Positions 1 to 5,103 of a stretch of 6,195 bases of DNA are shown here, piece after piece. Below the pieces are notes generated by a model. The model saw nothing but the letters and a program-made list of their open reading frames with translations. It ran no database searches and was not told where the DNA came from. A program made the position numbers and the translations under genes. The stretch comes from DAIOFH01 sp036745875 (GTDB lineage: Bacteria; Planctomycetota; SZUA-567): NCBI GenBank assembly GCA_036745875.1, contig DAIOFH010000174.1, forward strand, positions 1 through 6,195. The letters run 5' to 3'. Numbering within the stretch: the first letter of the stretch is position 1; the number at the start of each line of letters is the position of its first letter.

Positions 1-340
1 GTAAAAGGCTCACAGTTAAAAAATACAATAACTAATTTATGCAATTAGACACTAGCTATGCTCGATTTTGCCTTTGCGGTCATGATATTCGATAAACTGA
101 AAAACAAAAAATATCTATTGGGATAGGTTCCTAATCCATTCAAATTTTATTGGTACTTTTTTAAAACCAAAAATAACTTCTTATCCATTGACACTAAAAC
201 GAATTGCACCAAGCGCCATTATCATGATTTGAAAACAATGCATGCCTTATTGAAAAAACCAATTTGACAACAGCAGTTTGCCGAGTATTGTAAAAGCAAA
301 AGGTATTAATTTCATACCAATTATACCTGAGTCAGTTTAG
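1..340. other. AT-rich stretch with no recognisable gene
   Basis: This stretch is visibly richer in A and T than the glycosyltransferase genes downstream and has frequent stop codons in the frames I read on both strands. No reading frame resembles a known protein. It lies beyond the 3' end of the truncated transposase on the minus strand, so its right part may include the outer end of that element and the rest may be older insertion or intergenic debris. I could not identify a tRNA, a repeat array or a convincing promoter in it. Confidence 0.6.
302..327. repeat. Imperfect inverted repeat beyond the IS630 remnant
   Basis: GGTATTAATT (302-311) pairs with AATTATACC (319-327) apart from one extra base, around a 7-base loop. 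A shorter overlapping pairing GGTAT/ATACC (302-306 with 314-318) is also possible. It sits about 25 bases past the transposase stop on the minus strand. It could therefore be a weak terminator-like hairpin or part of the element's terminal region. It has no T-tract strong enough to call a terminator, and the opposite IS630 end is missing, so the role is open. Confidence 0.35.
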
Positions 341-352
341 AATTCGGGAAAT

Positions 353-724
353 TCAGTACGCGATAGTCACCTTATTCTTGGTGGCATCGAAGAGTTGGAA
401 GTTATGGGTGAGGAGTTTCCTCAGCTCGTCGGCATATTCCGACAAGCACTCGAAAAACATCAGGGCTTCCTCCGTGAATTTTTTGAATGTGGCGTAATAG
501 CGGTTGTTCATGACCTTCTTGCGGAAAAACTTCCATACTCGTTCAATCAGGTTTAGATTGGGTGAATATGGCGGCAAGAACCATAACTGGATACGACTCG
601 CTCCCGACTTTAGATAGTCCGACACCGGCTGGGCGTGATAATAACCCGCATTGTCCACGACAAGGTGGATGTATGGCGCGGATGGGTTCGCCGCGTCAAT
701 TGCTTTCAGGAGCTCTACCGTCAT
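353..724 (-). pseudogene. IS630-family transposase, C-terminal fragment (5' truncated)
   Basis: This fragment holds the end of a DDE endonuclease of the IS630/Tc1-mariner superfamily, which cuts and joins element ends. Visible signatures are the second catalytic aspartate in LVVDNAGYYH (D24) and the family block PPYSPNLNLIERVWKFFRKK, which carries the third acidic residue (E61). About 123 residues remain, where complete family members usually have roughly 300-350. The helix-turn-helix DNA-binding region and the first catalytic aspartate are therefore absent. Upstream of the apparent ATG, the same frame meets a TAA five codons back. Homology seems to begin at the TVELLKAID residues, directly at the boundary of the neighbouring inverted repeat. 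The ATG thus comes from the junction and is not a genuine start. The fragment cannot be an active transposase. Family assignment is strong; the particular IS is not known. Confidence 0.87.
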
Positions 725-736
725 TGTCCCTGAAAA
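724..736. repeat. Left terminal inverted repeat of the IS5-like remnant
   Basis: TTGTCCCTGAAAA matches the reverse complement of 1064-1076 (TCATCCCTGAAAA) at 11 of 13 positions, with a perfect inner block TCCCTGAAAA (727-736). It lies exactly where the IS630 transposase homology breaks off, which supports its being a true insertion boundary. Confidence 0.6.
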
Positions 737-850
737 TTATAAAATCGCATGCTTTTTCCAATAAAAGTGCTGATATTTCGCCAAGAGTTGGTATGATCTT
801 TTGCAGGATTCCGTTGTATTTCAATAGAAATCCTTACGACGGCCACACGC

Positions 851-1057
851 TTGAAGTCGGTCTTGGCCAGCAGGATGAATGTCATCCTCTCGGCCTGCGG
901 CCAGAATCTGCGCCTCTTGCTGAACCGGGTCAAGCGCCTCGGCCCGGTTTTTTCTAATATTTTGCCTTGGCTGGCGGCTTTTTTCTATCGAATTACCGCT
1001 GTTTGGCGGAACAGGGAGCCTCGACAGAGACGCCAAATGCCGTGCCTGACCACTTGA
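851..1057 (+). pseudogene. IS5-family transposase, C-terminal fragment
   Basis: About 69 codons survive. The segment MNVILSACGQNLRLLLNRV resembles the conserved C-terminal stretch of IS5-type DDE transposases, where an 'inaxLsaaGyNlrxLL' pattern follows the catalytic glutamate region. It is followed by a basic and hydrophobic tail that ends at a TGA just before the right inverted repeat. The open frame extends upstream to about 797 without a stop, but those codons read like untranslated leader fused in by deletion. No Shine-Dalgarno site precedes the TTG at 851. The catalytic residues are missing, so the product would be inactive even if made. Assignment rests on pattern recognition of a short segment; a related DDE family is possible. 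Confidence 0.55.
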
Positions 1058-1063
1058 AGAGGT

Positions 1064-1076
1064 TTTTCAGGGATGA
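1064..1076. repeat. Right terminal inverted repeat of the IS5-like remnant
   Basis: TTTTCAGGGATGA is the partner of the left repeat at 724-736, with TTTTCAGGGA (1064-1073) as the perfect ten-base core. It sits seven bases after the stop codon of the transposase fragment, a usual distance for IS elements. Confidence 0.58.
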
Positions 1077-1101
1077 CCAATTATTGTTTATGAATACTTG
1101 T

Positions 1102-1117
1102 GACGTTTAGACGTTTA
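1102..1117. repeat. Perfect tandem 8-bp direct repeat upstream of the GT4 gene
   Basis: GACGTTTA occurs twice in immediate succession (1102-1109 and 1110-1117). It lies in the ~60-base gap between the insertion-sequence remnant and the first glycosyltransferase gene, where a promoter or operator would be expected. I find no well-spaced sigma70 -35/-10 pair here; the best weak candidate is TTGTTT (1084-1089) with TTTAGA (1107-1112) at 17-base spacing. It may be a regulator site or chance. Confidence 0.35.
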
Positions 1118-1128
1118 TATGTATTTAT

Positions 1129-1135
1129 GGAGAAA
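1129..1135 (+). promoter_or_regulatory. Ribosome-binding site setting the GT4 start at 1140
   Basis: GGAGAAA lies 4-8 bases before the ATG at 1140 (GGAG core at 1129-1132). An in-frame ATG at 1119 is upstream of this site, so the site would fall within its coding sequence. The site therefore favours the start at 1140. Confidence 0.7.
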
Positions 1136-1139
1136 CAGT

Positions 1140-2267
1140 ATGAATATCGCCATGGTAGGGTTGCGTAGCATCGGCAATGAAGTATCAGGCGGCGTCGAAC
1201 GGCATGTCGAAGAACTTGCCGTGCGCATGGCGAAATTGGGGCATTCGGTTACCGTTTACGGTAGAAGCCGCTATGTCCGCGAAAAAGAAACATATCACCA
1301 TGGCGTACGGCTTGTCAGGCGGCCTGCCATCCATACAAAACACCTTGAAACCATAAGCAACACATTCGCCTCCCTCCCTTCCCTCTGTCGCGGGCATGAT
1401 ATTGTACATTTTCACGCGCTTGGGTCGTCGCTTCTTTGTTTTGTGCCGCGGCTGCTCGGTAAAAATGTCGTGTCAACCGTGCATGGGCTTGATTTTCAAC
1501 GTTCCAAATGGGGAGTGTGCGGTCGTGCGGCATTGTACCTCGGAGCATGGGTGACCGGTCGCATTCCCAATGAAACCATCGTGGTTTCAGAAAAAATGCA
1601 ACGGTATTACAGTGAAAATTTCCACCGCGCCACCTGGTTCATTCCCAACGGCGTCAACGCTGTCGCACGTCGCGACCTCGGCGTTCTTCGCGACAAGTTC
1701 GGCCTGCGGGAAAAAGAATATATTCTATCCCTCGGAAGGCTGACGCCGGAAAAAGGAATTCATTATCTTATACCGGCTTTTCGCCAACTGGATACACCCA
1801 AAAAATTGGTCATAGCGGGCGACCAGCTTCTTGGAAACGAGTACCTGAAGCATCTGCGGGAACTTGCCGAGGGCGACTCCCGCATAGTATTCACCGGAGC
1901 GTTGCGCGGCCAGGAAAAGGCCGAGGCGTTTTCAAACGCCATTGGCTTTGTTCTTCCTTCGGAGCTGGAAGGTATGCCGATTGTCATGCTGGAGGCGATG
2001 AGCTATGCTTGCCCGGTCCTCTCGTCGGATATTTCCGAATGCGCGGCAGTGTGGGAAACCGCCAGAAGGGAAAAAGGCGTCGAGATCTGTCGTTCCTTCC
2101 GGAGTTGCGATGTCGGGGATCTTCTCCGCGGCCTCCGGAAACTTCTGGACGATCCGGAACGGACAGCCATGGGTGAAAGAGCCAGGGAGTATGTTCTTGC
2201 CCGTTACAATTGGGACGAAATTGTTGAAGAGACGCTGGGTGTTTATTCACGAGCACTGGGCAAATAA
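1140..2267 (+). CDS. GT4-family glycosyltransferase
   Basis: A retaining GT-B-fold glycosyltransferase of 375 residues, a normal family length. It moves a sugar from a nucleotide-sugar donor to a growing glycan or lipid-linked acceptor, acting in the cytoplasm or at the inner face of the membrane. The N-terminal Rossmann half begins MNIAMVG and has the acceptor-side glycine loop SGGVERHVEEL (16-26), DIVHFHALG (87-95) and VHGLDFQRSKWG (114-125). The C-terminal donor half has IPNGVN (168-173), ILSLGRLTPEKG (195-206) and the EX7E motif EGMPIVMLE (E277, E285), which contacts the nucleotide sugar. There is no signal peptide or clear membrane helix. The N-terminal pattern resembles exopolysaccharide/O-antigen transferases that begin 'IgtrGiparyGGvE'. 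It stands alone on the plus strand, converging on two other glycosyltransferase genes, which supports a polysaccharide role. Donor and linkage cannot be read. The start at 1140 is preferred over 1119 because a GGAGAAA site precedes it. Confidence 0.93.
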   Translation: MNIAMVGLRSIGNEVSGGVERHVEELAVRMAKLGHSVTVYGRSRYVREKETYHHGVRLVRRPAIHTKHLETISNTFASLPSLCRGHDIVHFHALGSSLLCFVPRLLGKNVVSTVHGLDFQRSKWGVCGRAALYLGAWVTGRIPNETIVVSEKMQRYYSENFHRATWFIPNGVNAVARRDLGVLRDKFGLREKEYILSLGRLTPEKGIHYLIPAFRQLDTPKKLVIAGDQLLGNEYLKHLRELAEGDSRIVFTGALRGQEKAEAFSNAIGFVLPSELEGMPIVMLEAMSYACPVLSSDISECAAVWETARREKGVEICRSFRSCDVGDLLRGLRKLLDDPERTAMGERAREYVLARYNWDEIVEETLGVYSRALGK

Positions 2268-2279
2268 AATAACGCGAAC

Positions 2280-2318
2280 GGGCAAGCGATCGGCTCTGAT
2301 CACTTTGCCCTGAATTTT
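2280..2318. terminator. Hairpin in the convergent gap, possible shared terminator
   Basis: GGGCAA (2280-2285) pairs with TTGCCC (2305-2310), and GATC (2288-2291) with GATC (2298-2301), leaving small internal mismatches and a 6-base loop. On the plus strand it is followed by TGAATTTT, a short T-rich tail. On the minus strand a T-rich run (complement of 2263-2275) follows a few bases later. It lies just after the GT4 stop and overlaps the TGA of the oppositely oriented GT2 gene (2300-2302), as expected for a compact terminator serving both directions. The weak T-tract keeps confidence moderate. Confidence 0.5.
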
Positions 2319-3328
2319 ACCCTAAGCCAAGTTTTCCACCGTTCGCGCGTGCGCGCGTTGGGATGAAGCCTGGTCAGGGCCAGAAGGAAAAAGTACGCCA
2401 TGTTCCAGCAGTGGACGGTTCCGCAACCGGCGACCGCCTTGAGGACCTCGGATTGGGTCGGTTCGAAGGCGGCGGGGAAATCAATCTCGCGCAGGAAATC
2501 GCGAAGCCGGGCTACTCCTTCCAGTTTGTACGGTTTCAGGAACAGGTACATGCCGAAGTGCTCGCTGTACAACCTGAGCAGCCATTCCTTTTTTTCCTCG
2601 AAAATGCCCCGCTTGCGCAAATACGCGAGCGAACGTCGCCACCCCTCCAGCATATCCATGAGCTTGCCGTTGCCGGCAAAGGCATTGGCGGTGGTCGAAC
2701 CTTTGCGGTGCCGGTAATTGTAAAGAGCGTCCGGAATCTGGTAAATAGTCTCTGTGGAACAACAGAGGCGGAAGACGAAGCCTATATCCTCGTGAAAAAT
2801 GCCTTCGTCGAATTCCACCCCGTTCCGGCGCAGGAACGCGAGTGAACTCAGTTTGTCACAACCCGATCCCTGATTCCTGGCTATGACGTCGGCGTCGATT
2901 TTCACCAGACCCTCCGACGTCTGTTCGGCGCCCGACTCGCTACGGCCGTCGTCCTCGTAATAATCGCGGAAGCTCACCCACACGCTGTCAACGCCGTACT
3001 TGACAATTGCCGCGTGCTCCTTCTCAAGCAGAACCGGCTCAACCCAGTCGTCCGAATCGAGGAAGGTGATGTACTTCCCGCTGGCGAGCCGCATCCCCAA
3101 ATTCCTGGCGGCGCCGGGGCCCCGGTTTTCTTTCTGGCGGATCAATGTGAAGCGAGGGTCGAGTTCAGCGTACTTCTCCACCACCGCCACCGAATTATCC
3201 CGACCGCAATCGTCGACGCAGAGAACCTCGAAGTCGGTAAAAGTCTGGTTGCGGATGCTGTCCAGGCATTTGTCTATGTAGGGTTCCGCGTTATAGACCG
3301 GCACGACTATGCTGATTTCGGGCGCCAT
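2300..3328 (-). CDS. GT2-family glycosyltransferase
   Basis: A GT-A-fold, inverting transferase of 342 residues, a usual size for soluble GT2 enzymes that decorate capsule, O-antigen or exopolysaccharide. The N-terminal domain opens with ISIVVPVYNAEPYIDKCLDS (5-24). It then has CVDDCGRDNS (37-46, nucleotide-binding aspartates), NRGPGAARNLG (68-78) and the metal-binding DxD-type motif FLDSDDWV (89-96). HED (179-181) is the likely general-base region, and YNYRHRKGST (203-212) is a common GT2 substrate-pocket motif. The C-terminal ~120 residues are helical-looking and variable, and may bind the acceptor or the membrane. There are no strong transmembrane helices. The gene follows the large GT4 gene by 3 bases, and its ribosome-binding site (3335-3343) lies inside that gene's end, so translation is probably coupled. 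The donor sugar is not predictable. Confidence 0.93.
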   Translation of the reverse strand: MAPEISIVVPVYNAEPYIDKCLDSIRNQTFTDFEVLCVDDCGRDNSVAVVEKYAELDPRFTLIRQKENRGPGAARNLGMRLASGKYITFLDSDDWVEPVLLEKEHAAIVKYGVDSVWVSFRDYYEDDGRSESGAEQTSEGLVKIDADVIARNQGSGCDKLSSLAFLRRNGVEFDEGIFHEDIGFVFRLCCSTETIYQIPDALYNYRHRKGSTTANAFAGNGKLMDMLEGWRRSLAYLRKRGIFEEKKEWLLRLYSEHFGMYLFLKPYKLEGVARLRDFLREIDFPAAFEPTQSEVLKAVAGCGTVHCWNMAYFFLLALTRLHPNARTRERWKTWLRVKFRAK

Positions 3329-3331
3329 GGC

Positions 3332-4855
3332 TTACTCTTTCCCTTGATTCGAGCCGTTCTGTTTTCGGCTTCGGCTTTGTTTCAATTCCCATACCTTTTG
3401 CTGAATCCAGTGGCCGACATACGCGGCGGCCTTCCTTCGACCCGTTCCTTTCGGGAGCAAGGTTGCGATCAGCCTGCCGTCCGGGTGCAAGTACCGGTAA
3501 AAAAAGTTCCGATCGTTGAGTTGCCGCTGTTTGAAGGCGATGCGAACTTCCCGCATCGTTTCCTCAAGGAATGCGGCGCCCACGGGAACCGTAGGCGAGA
3601 ATTCCTCTTCCACCCGATTGGCCGAAATCGCCTGGAACAGGCGTTCCCATTCGGCCATGATGTTTTCTTCCGAAAAAGGAATGATGCTGCGAACAGCGTT
3701 GTCGGACATACGCTGCCAATACTCACGATCGCTCAACAAGCGCGCCACAGCCTTCGCCATGCCGTCCACATCCTCTTTGCCCACCTGCAGGCAACCGTTT
3801 TCCTCGCCGGTCGGCTCAAGGTAGGGCATGGAAAAGACGACATTGGGAACGCCTTGGGCGGCCGCTTCCAGACGCACCATTGGTTGTCCCTCTATCCTCG
3901 AGGGCATGATAAGGACCGCCGCCCTGGCGATGAATTCGTGGATGTTGTGGGTGAACTCGTGCAGTTCCACATTGGATTCCAGCCCGAGCCTGGCGATTTC
4001 CTTGAGGAACCAGCCTTCCTGCAAGCCATCATACGACTGCCCCAGTATCTGCAACGTGAAATCGGGAACCAGATCGGCGATTTTCCTGATTATCTCCGGA
4101 AGAAAGCGAACCCCTTTAATCTCGGTCAATCGGGCGATGAACAACACGTTCTTCGTCGTTCCGTCGGAGCGAACCACCTTGGCGGGGTCGAAGGTGATTT
4201 GATTGGGAAGCCGGGCGGATCGTCCAATGCCGCTGGCTCGCCACCACAGGAGATTGTGAGCGCTAAGGCATGTGAGGGCGTCGGCGAATCGACCGTAATC
4301 GAGCAACCACTCCATTTCGTCCGGTCTGAATTCATGCACCGGATAAAAGAACATGTTGTGCACCGACTGGATAGTGAGGCAGCCGGCCAATTTGGCGCTG
4401 AAGAAATCGTATTGGGTTTGCCGGCGCCAGCCATCGAAGAAAATGCACACATCCACCGAGGCCGCGAGCACATTTTCCCGAACCGCATTCCAGCGCTCCA
4501 ACCGACCGGTCGGCAGAACGACCCGTTGCAGTTTTTCGTGCAGCCGGTAGTCACCCGGTGTGGGTTCTTCATCGGTGAAAACAACGACATGATATCCGCG
4601 ATTGAGCCAACTCGTGGAAAGGTTGACGGCGACCCGTTCAGCTCCACCGCCGCGCAGGGTGGGAATGAAAATAGCAATAACGTTTATTTTTCGTCTTTCC
4701 GGTGCATTTATTGCCGAATCAGTGCCGCTATCCGTGAAAAATTCACTCATTCGATTGAGAAACGCGTCGACATCCAGTCGGCCCAGCAGCTTGGCGGTGG
4801 CGGCGAACATATCGTCGCAATGCTTGCTCACCAAGAAGTTGTTCCTGAGGTTCAC
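3332..4855 (-). CDS. Large GT4-family glycosyltransferase with N- and C-terminal extensions
   Basis: A GT-B glycosyltransferase of 507 residues if read from the GTG at 4855. The catalytic region starts at about residue 56 with the Rossmann strand INVIAIFIPTLRGGGAERVA, whose GGGAER loop (69-74) is typical of GT4. The donor domain has VLFIARLTEIKG, and EGQPMVRLE supplies the EX7E pair (E322, E330). The enzyme is longer than the ~360-400 residues usual for the family. About 55 residues precede the fold, and about 90 residues (roughly 415-507) follow it, rich in charged and aromatic residues and ending in a basic tail (KQSRSRKQN). These extensions could aid membrane or partner binding; that is inference. 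The open frame runs upstream to a TTG at 5005, with ATGs at 4963, 4900, 4894 and 4870. Only the GTG at 4855 has a well-spaced AAAGGA, so it is preferred; 4870 or 4894 remain possible. It is the first gene of the unit with the GT2 gene. Confidence 0.88.
   Translation of the reverse strand: MNLRNNFLVSKHCDDMFAATAKLLGRLDVDAFLNRMSEFFTDSGTDSAINAPERRKINVIAIFIPTLRGGGAERVAVNLSTSWLNRGYHVVVFTDEEPTPGDYRLHEKLQRVVLPTGRLERWNAVRENVLAASVDVCIFFDGWRRQTQYDFFSAKLAGCLTIQSVHNMFFYPVHEFRPDEMEWLLDYGRFADALTCLSAHNLLWWRASGIGRSARLPNQITFDPAKVVRSDGTTKNVLFIARLTEIKGVRFLPEIIRKIADLVPDFTLQILGQSYDGLQEGWFLKEIARLGLESNVELHEFTHNIHEFIARAAVLIMPSRIEGQPMVRLEAAAQGVPNVVFSMPYLEPTGEENGCLQVGKEDVDGMAKAVARLLSDREYWQRMSDNAVRSIIPFSEENIMAEWERLFQAISANRVEEEFSPTVPVGAAFLEETMREVRIAFKQRQLNDRNFFYRYLHPDGRLIATLLPKGTGRRKAAAYVGHWIQQKVWELKQSRSRKQNGSNQGKE
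3335..3343 (-). promoter_or_regulatory. Ribosome-binding site of the GT2 gene within the upstream gene
   Basis: Read on the minus strand, GGGAAAGAG ends six bases before the ATG at 3328. It forms the last sense codons of the upstream GT4 gene, whose TAA occupies 3332-3334. This arrangement is typical of translational coupling and confirms both the ATG choice and the two-gene unit. Confidence 0.65.
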
Positions 4856-4861
4856 GGCAAT

Positions 4862-4867
4862 TCCTTT
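4862..4867 (-). promoter_or_regulatory. Ribosome-binding site favouring the GTG start at 4855
   Basis: Read on the minus strand, AAAGGA ends six bases before the GTG at 4855. The in-frame ATG at 4870 lies just upstream and lacks such a site. The ATGs at 4894 and 4900 have only a GAAAGA run nearby, and the ATG at 4963 and the TTG at 5005 have none. Confidence 0.55.
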
Positions 4868-4885
4868 CATTTTATAAACCACAAA

Positions 4886-4914
4886 AGTATACATGACCAT
4901 TCTTTCATGTTGAA
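4886..4914 (-). promoter_or_regulatory. Candidate promoter for the minus-strand GT4-GT2 unit
   Basis: On the minus strand, TTCAAC (4914-4909) and TATACT (4891-4886) are 17 bases apart. The -10 is good (5 of 6 to TATAAT) and the -35 is weak. A start about seven bases downstream would give a short leader holding the AAAGGA site before the GTG at 4855. A second pair, TGGTCA (4899-4894) with TATAAA (4876-4871), also has 17-base spacing but would start transcription within the ribosome-binding site. Sequence inspection alone cannot decide. Confidence 0.3.
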
Positions 4915-5043
4915 GCTCCCGCGTCAATCCCCATTCTGAATTCACCGCCTTCCCTGGAAGCATAGTTATGGCGGGAGGCAAAAATTTGACTACCCGGTGA
5001 GGCAAATTACACTATACTGAGAAGCGGGGACAAGAGCGGATTT

Positions 5044-5068
5044 GAGCCGGTTCGCAGGAATCCGGCTC
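5044..5068 (+). repeat. Hairpin in the leader of the membrane GT2 gene
   Basis: GAGCCGG (5044-5050) and CCGGCTC (5062-5068) form a perfect seven-base stem around an 11-base loop. It lies 24 bases before the ribosome-binding site of the gene starting at 5104. There is no following T-tract, so it is not a typical terminator. It may shape the leader RNA or be a palindromic protein site. The rest of the 4856-5103 divergent region shows only a weak TATACT (5013-5018), with TTGACT (4986-4991) at a too-long 21-base spacing. Confidence 0.4.
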
Positions 5069-5091
5069 CAAAGAGACGGAAAGTCACGGCG

Positions 5092-5098
5092 AAAAGGA
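5092..5098 (+). promoter_or_regulatory. Ribosome-binding site of the membrane GT2 gene
   Basis: AAAAGGA ends five bases before the ATG at 5104. No other start with a comparable site exists in this frame nearby, so the ATG is well supported. Confidence 0.65.
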
Positions 5099-5103
5099 TA
5101 AAA

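Larger units (their letters stand above)
724..1076 (+). mobile_element. Internally deleted IS5-like element (about 350 bp remnant)
   Basis: The stretch is bounded by an imperfect inverted repeat (724-736 and 1064-1076, 11 of 13 bases matching). It contains the C-terminal end of a transposase on the plus strand, stopping just inside the right repeat, as in many IS5-family elements. About 75-110 bases of AT-rich leader-like sequence follow the left end, and the reading frame then joins directly to the transposase tail. The start and the catalytic core have therefore been deleted. The left end interrupts the IS630-type transposase fragment, so this element probably inserted into it. No target-site duplication could be confirmed, and IS630 sequence does not resume to the right. 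Boundaries are inferred from the repeats and could be off by a few bases. Confidence 0.6.

Noticed and set aside
562..957. A 131-codon plus-strand frame crossing both insertion-sequence remnants
   Set aside because: It crosses the junction between two elements and is antisense to the IS630 motif block; no family similarity is visible.
721..1036. Minus-strand frames that might be the missing N-terminal part of the IS630 transposase
   Set aside because: Neither frame shows helix-turn-helix or DDE motifs. The plus strand of the same region reads as an IS5-type transposase tail bounded by inverted repeats, which explains it better.
2341..2360. GC-alternating run that looks like a palindrome or Z-DNA-forming site
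   Set aside because: It lies within the GT2 coding sequence, encoding an Asn-Ala-Arg-Thr-Arg stretch, and is explained by codon use.
3014..4939. A 641-codon plus-strand open frame opposite the GT4 and GT2 genes
   Set aside because: It is antisense to two genes with clear catalytic motifs, shows no family motif of its own, lacks a ribosome-binding site, and spans a gene boundary on the other strand. Long stop-free antisense frames are common opposite GC-rich genes.
4968..5000. Possible ten-residue leader peptide upstream of the membrane GT2 gene
   Set aside because: There is no ribosome-binding site, no run of repeated regulatory codons, and no attenuator-like hairpin with a T-tract following it.
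4986..5018. Promoter for the membrane GT2 gene from TTGACT and TATACT
   Set aside because: The spacing is 21 bases, too long for a normal sigma70 promoter, so it is mentioned only as a weak signal.
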